This document shows, one piece after another, positions 63,081 to 64,000 of a stretch of 64,000 bases of DNA (its first letter is position 1; every line of letters starts with the position of its first letter). Source of the stretch: Novosphingobium sp. MW5 (GTDB lineage: Bacteria; Pseudomonadota; Alphaproteobacteria; Sphingomonadales; Sphingomonadaceae); NCBI GenBank assembly GCA_025938935.1, contig JAPCWB010000001.1, positions 2,046,001 to 2,110,000 of the forward strand, written 5' to 3'. A program made the position numbers and the translations under genes. The notes under the pieces are model-generated. The model was not told the DNA's origin. It saw nothing but the letters and a program-made list of their open reading frames with translations, and did not search any database.

Positions 63081-63887
63081 GTGAAGGAAACCGCCTACGC
63101 CAAGATCAACCTCGCGCTGCATGTCCGCAGGCGGCGCGAGGATGGCTATCATGAGCTGGAAACGGTTTTTGCCTTCGTCGATGCAGGGGACCTGGTTTCG
63201 GTTGCTCCCGCCGAGAATGACGAGTTCAGAATGGTTGGTGAGTTTTCCTCACAACTGACTGATCCGTTTGATAACATCGTAATGAAGGCGCTTTCCACCT
63301 TGCCGCGCTCCGAGGGCTGGGCGGTGACTTTGGAGAAAAACCTGCCCGTTGCCGCCGGGCTGGGCGGGGGATCCGCCGATGCAGGCGCGGTGTTCCGGCT
63401 AGTCGAGCGTGAATACGGATTGCCGAACGACTGGCACGCCCGCGCGGCCGGGCTGGGCGCAGATGTGCCGGCCTGCGTCGCATCGGTGGCTTGCGTGGGG
63501 CGCGGAACCGGAACCGAGCTTGAACCGGTGGCCAATGACCTTGCCGGAACCCCCGTGCTGCTGGTCAATCCGCGCATTCCGCTCAGCACCGGGCCGGTTT
63601 TCAAGGCATGGGACGCGATTGATCGCGGACCCCTGCCGACCGGCGACTTGCGGACAGTGGCGCTCACTGGGCGCAATGACCTTGAAACCCCTGCAATCTC
63701 GCTCTGCCCGGTGATTGCCGAGGTGCTGGATGCTCTGCGCGGAACCCCGGCTTGGCTGGCCCGCATGTCCGGCTCAGGTGCAACCTGCTTCGCGCTGTTC
63801 GACAGCGATGACGCCATGGCGGAGGCGGCGTCCGCCCTGTCAGCCAGCCATCCTGACTGGTGGCAACTTGCGGGGCACCTGCGATGA
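63081..63887 (+). CDS. ispE: 4-diphosphocytidyl-2-C-methyl-D-erythritol kinase
   Basis: GHMP kinase of the non-mevalonate isoprenoid route, 268 residues. Seen: 'AYAKINLALHVRRRREDGYHEL' (split; substrate site with the conserved Lys), ATP loop 'LPVAAGLGGGSADAGAVF', and 'MSGSGATCFALFD' near the C-terminus. GTG start at 63081 is 6 bp after the ETF-QO stop; its own stop overlaps the next ATG. Confidence 0.95.
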   Translation: MKETAYAKINLALHVRRRREDGYHELETVFAFVDAGDLVSVAPAENDEFRMVGEFSSQLTDPFDNIVMKALSTLPRSEGWAVTLEKNLPVAAGLGGGSADAGAVFRLVEREYGLPNDWHARAAGLGADVPACVASVACVGRGTGTELEPVANDLAGTPVLLVNPRIPLSTGPVFKAWDAIDRGPLPTGDLRTVALTGRNDLETPAISLCPVIAEVLDALRGTPAWLARMSGSGATCFALFDSDDAMAEAASALSASHPDWWQLAGHLR

Positions 63888-64000
63888 ACGAACAAGCCTG
63901 GCGCATTGTCGGTACGCCGCGATTTGGCGGAATTCTGGTGGTTTCGGACCATGCCTCGAACCATGTTCCGGCCGATATCGACCTCGGCATCGCCCCTGAA
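63884..64000 (+). CDS. N-formylglutamate amidohydrolase (3' partial)
   Basis: First 39 residues only; the window ends inside the gene. 'GGILVVSDHASNHVPADID' is the N-terminal metal-site segment of the FGase/HutG family (PF05013), which hydrolyses N-formylglutamate in histidine breakdown or acts on similar amides. ATG overlaps the ispE stop (ATGA). Confidence 0.82.
   Translation, partial: MNEQAWRIVGTPRFGGILVVSDHASNHVPADIDLGIAPE

Overview
The window is a gene-dense, high-GC chromosomal segment (about 63-66% G+C by eye) of an alphaproteobacterium, most likely of the order Sphingomonadales (Novosphingobium/Erythrobacter-like). The support is a DivL-type cell-cycle kinase homologue with Tyr in place of the phospho-accepting His, AddAB instead of RecBCD, AmgK/MurU peptidoglycan recycling, the hisG-hisD-nusB-thiL order, and a proton-pumping pyrophosphatase. 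No phage, insertion sequence, CRISPR array or rRNA operon was seen. Almost everything is core metabolism and information processing.

Layout. 1-1.6 kb: the tail of a catabolic-looking pair (KstD-like flavoprotein and an SDR). 1.6-7.3 kb: a small secreted protein, a two-HKD phospholipase D, folE, DUF3147, a peroxiredoxin, a secreted protein and ahcY, which has a perfect palindromic operator candidate in front of it. 7.4-18.7 kb: a tightly overlapped operon divL-tsaE-amgK-murU-addB-addA, followed by trxA. It joins cell-cycle control, tRNA t6A synthesis, cell-wall sugar salvage and double-strand-break repair. 18.8-28 kb: an inositol-phosphatase-family gene, argJ, a TonB-like secreted protein, secA, a DUF385 protein, a YaiI-family protein, a DEAD-box helicase and tRNA-Asn. 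28.2-35.8 kb: nadK, an EAL protein, hppA, thiL, nusB, hisD, hisG. 35.9-44.4 kb: a DUF2332 protein, guaB, an RsmB-type methyltransferase, a TPR protein, rppH and korA/korB, the last two separated by a low-GC orphan membrane gene. 44.4-50.1 kb: PAP2 phosphatase, DUF457 protein, photolyase, PilZ protein, SDR, purF. 50.2-50.5 kb: a gene-free inverted-repeat element. 50.5-64 kb: lolC/E-lolD-gpx, dnaE, DUF1330 protein, a 52-residue membrane protein, a PA0069-type radical SAM protein, moaB, lytic transglycosylase, uracil-DNA glycosylase, ETF-ubiquinone oxidoreductase, ispE and the start of an N-formylglutamate amidohydrolase.

Data quality matters here. Eight conserved genes (DEAD-box helicase, nadK, hppA, thiL, hisD, DUF2332, korA, dnaE) carry nine single-base frameshifts. 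Several of these genes are expected to be essential, so consensus error is the likeliest explanation. The insertions fall at GCCWGG-like sites and the deletions in short homopolymers. I give these genes as reconstructed spans.

No clear novel defence or biosynthetic system is visible. The best leads are the DivL-like kinase and its operon, the inverted-repeat element at 50.2-50.5 kb, the orphan gene inside korAB, the ahcY palindrome, a hairpin that would cover a ribosome-binding site at 5.25 kb, and the non-random frameshift context.
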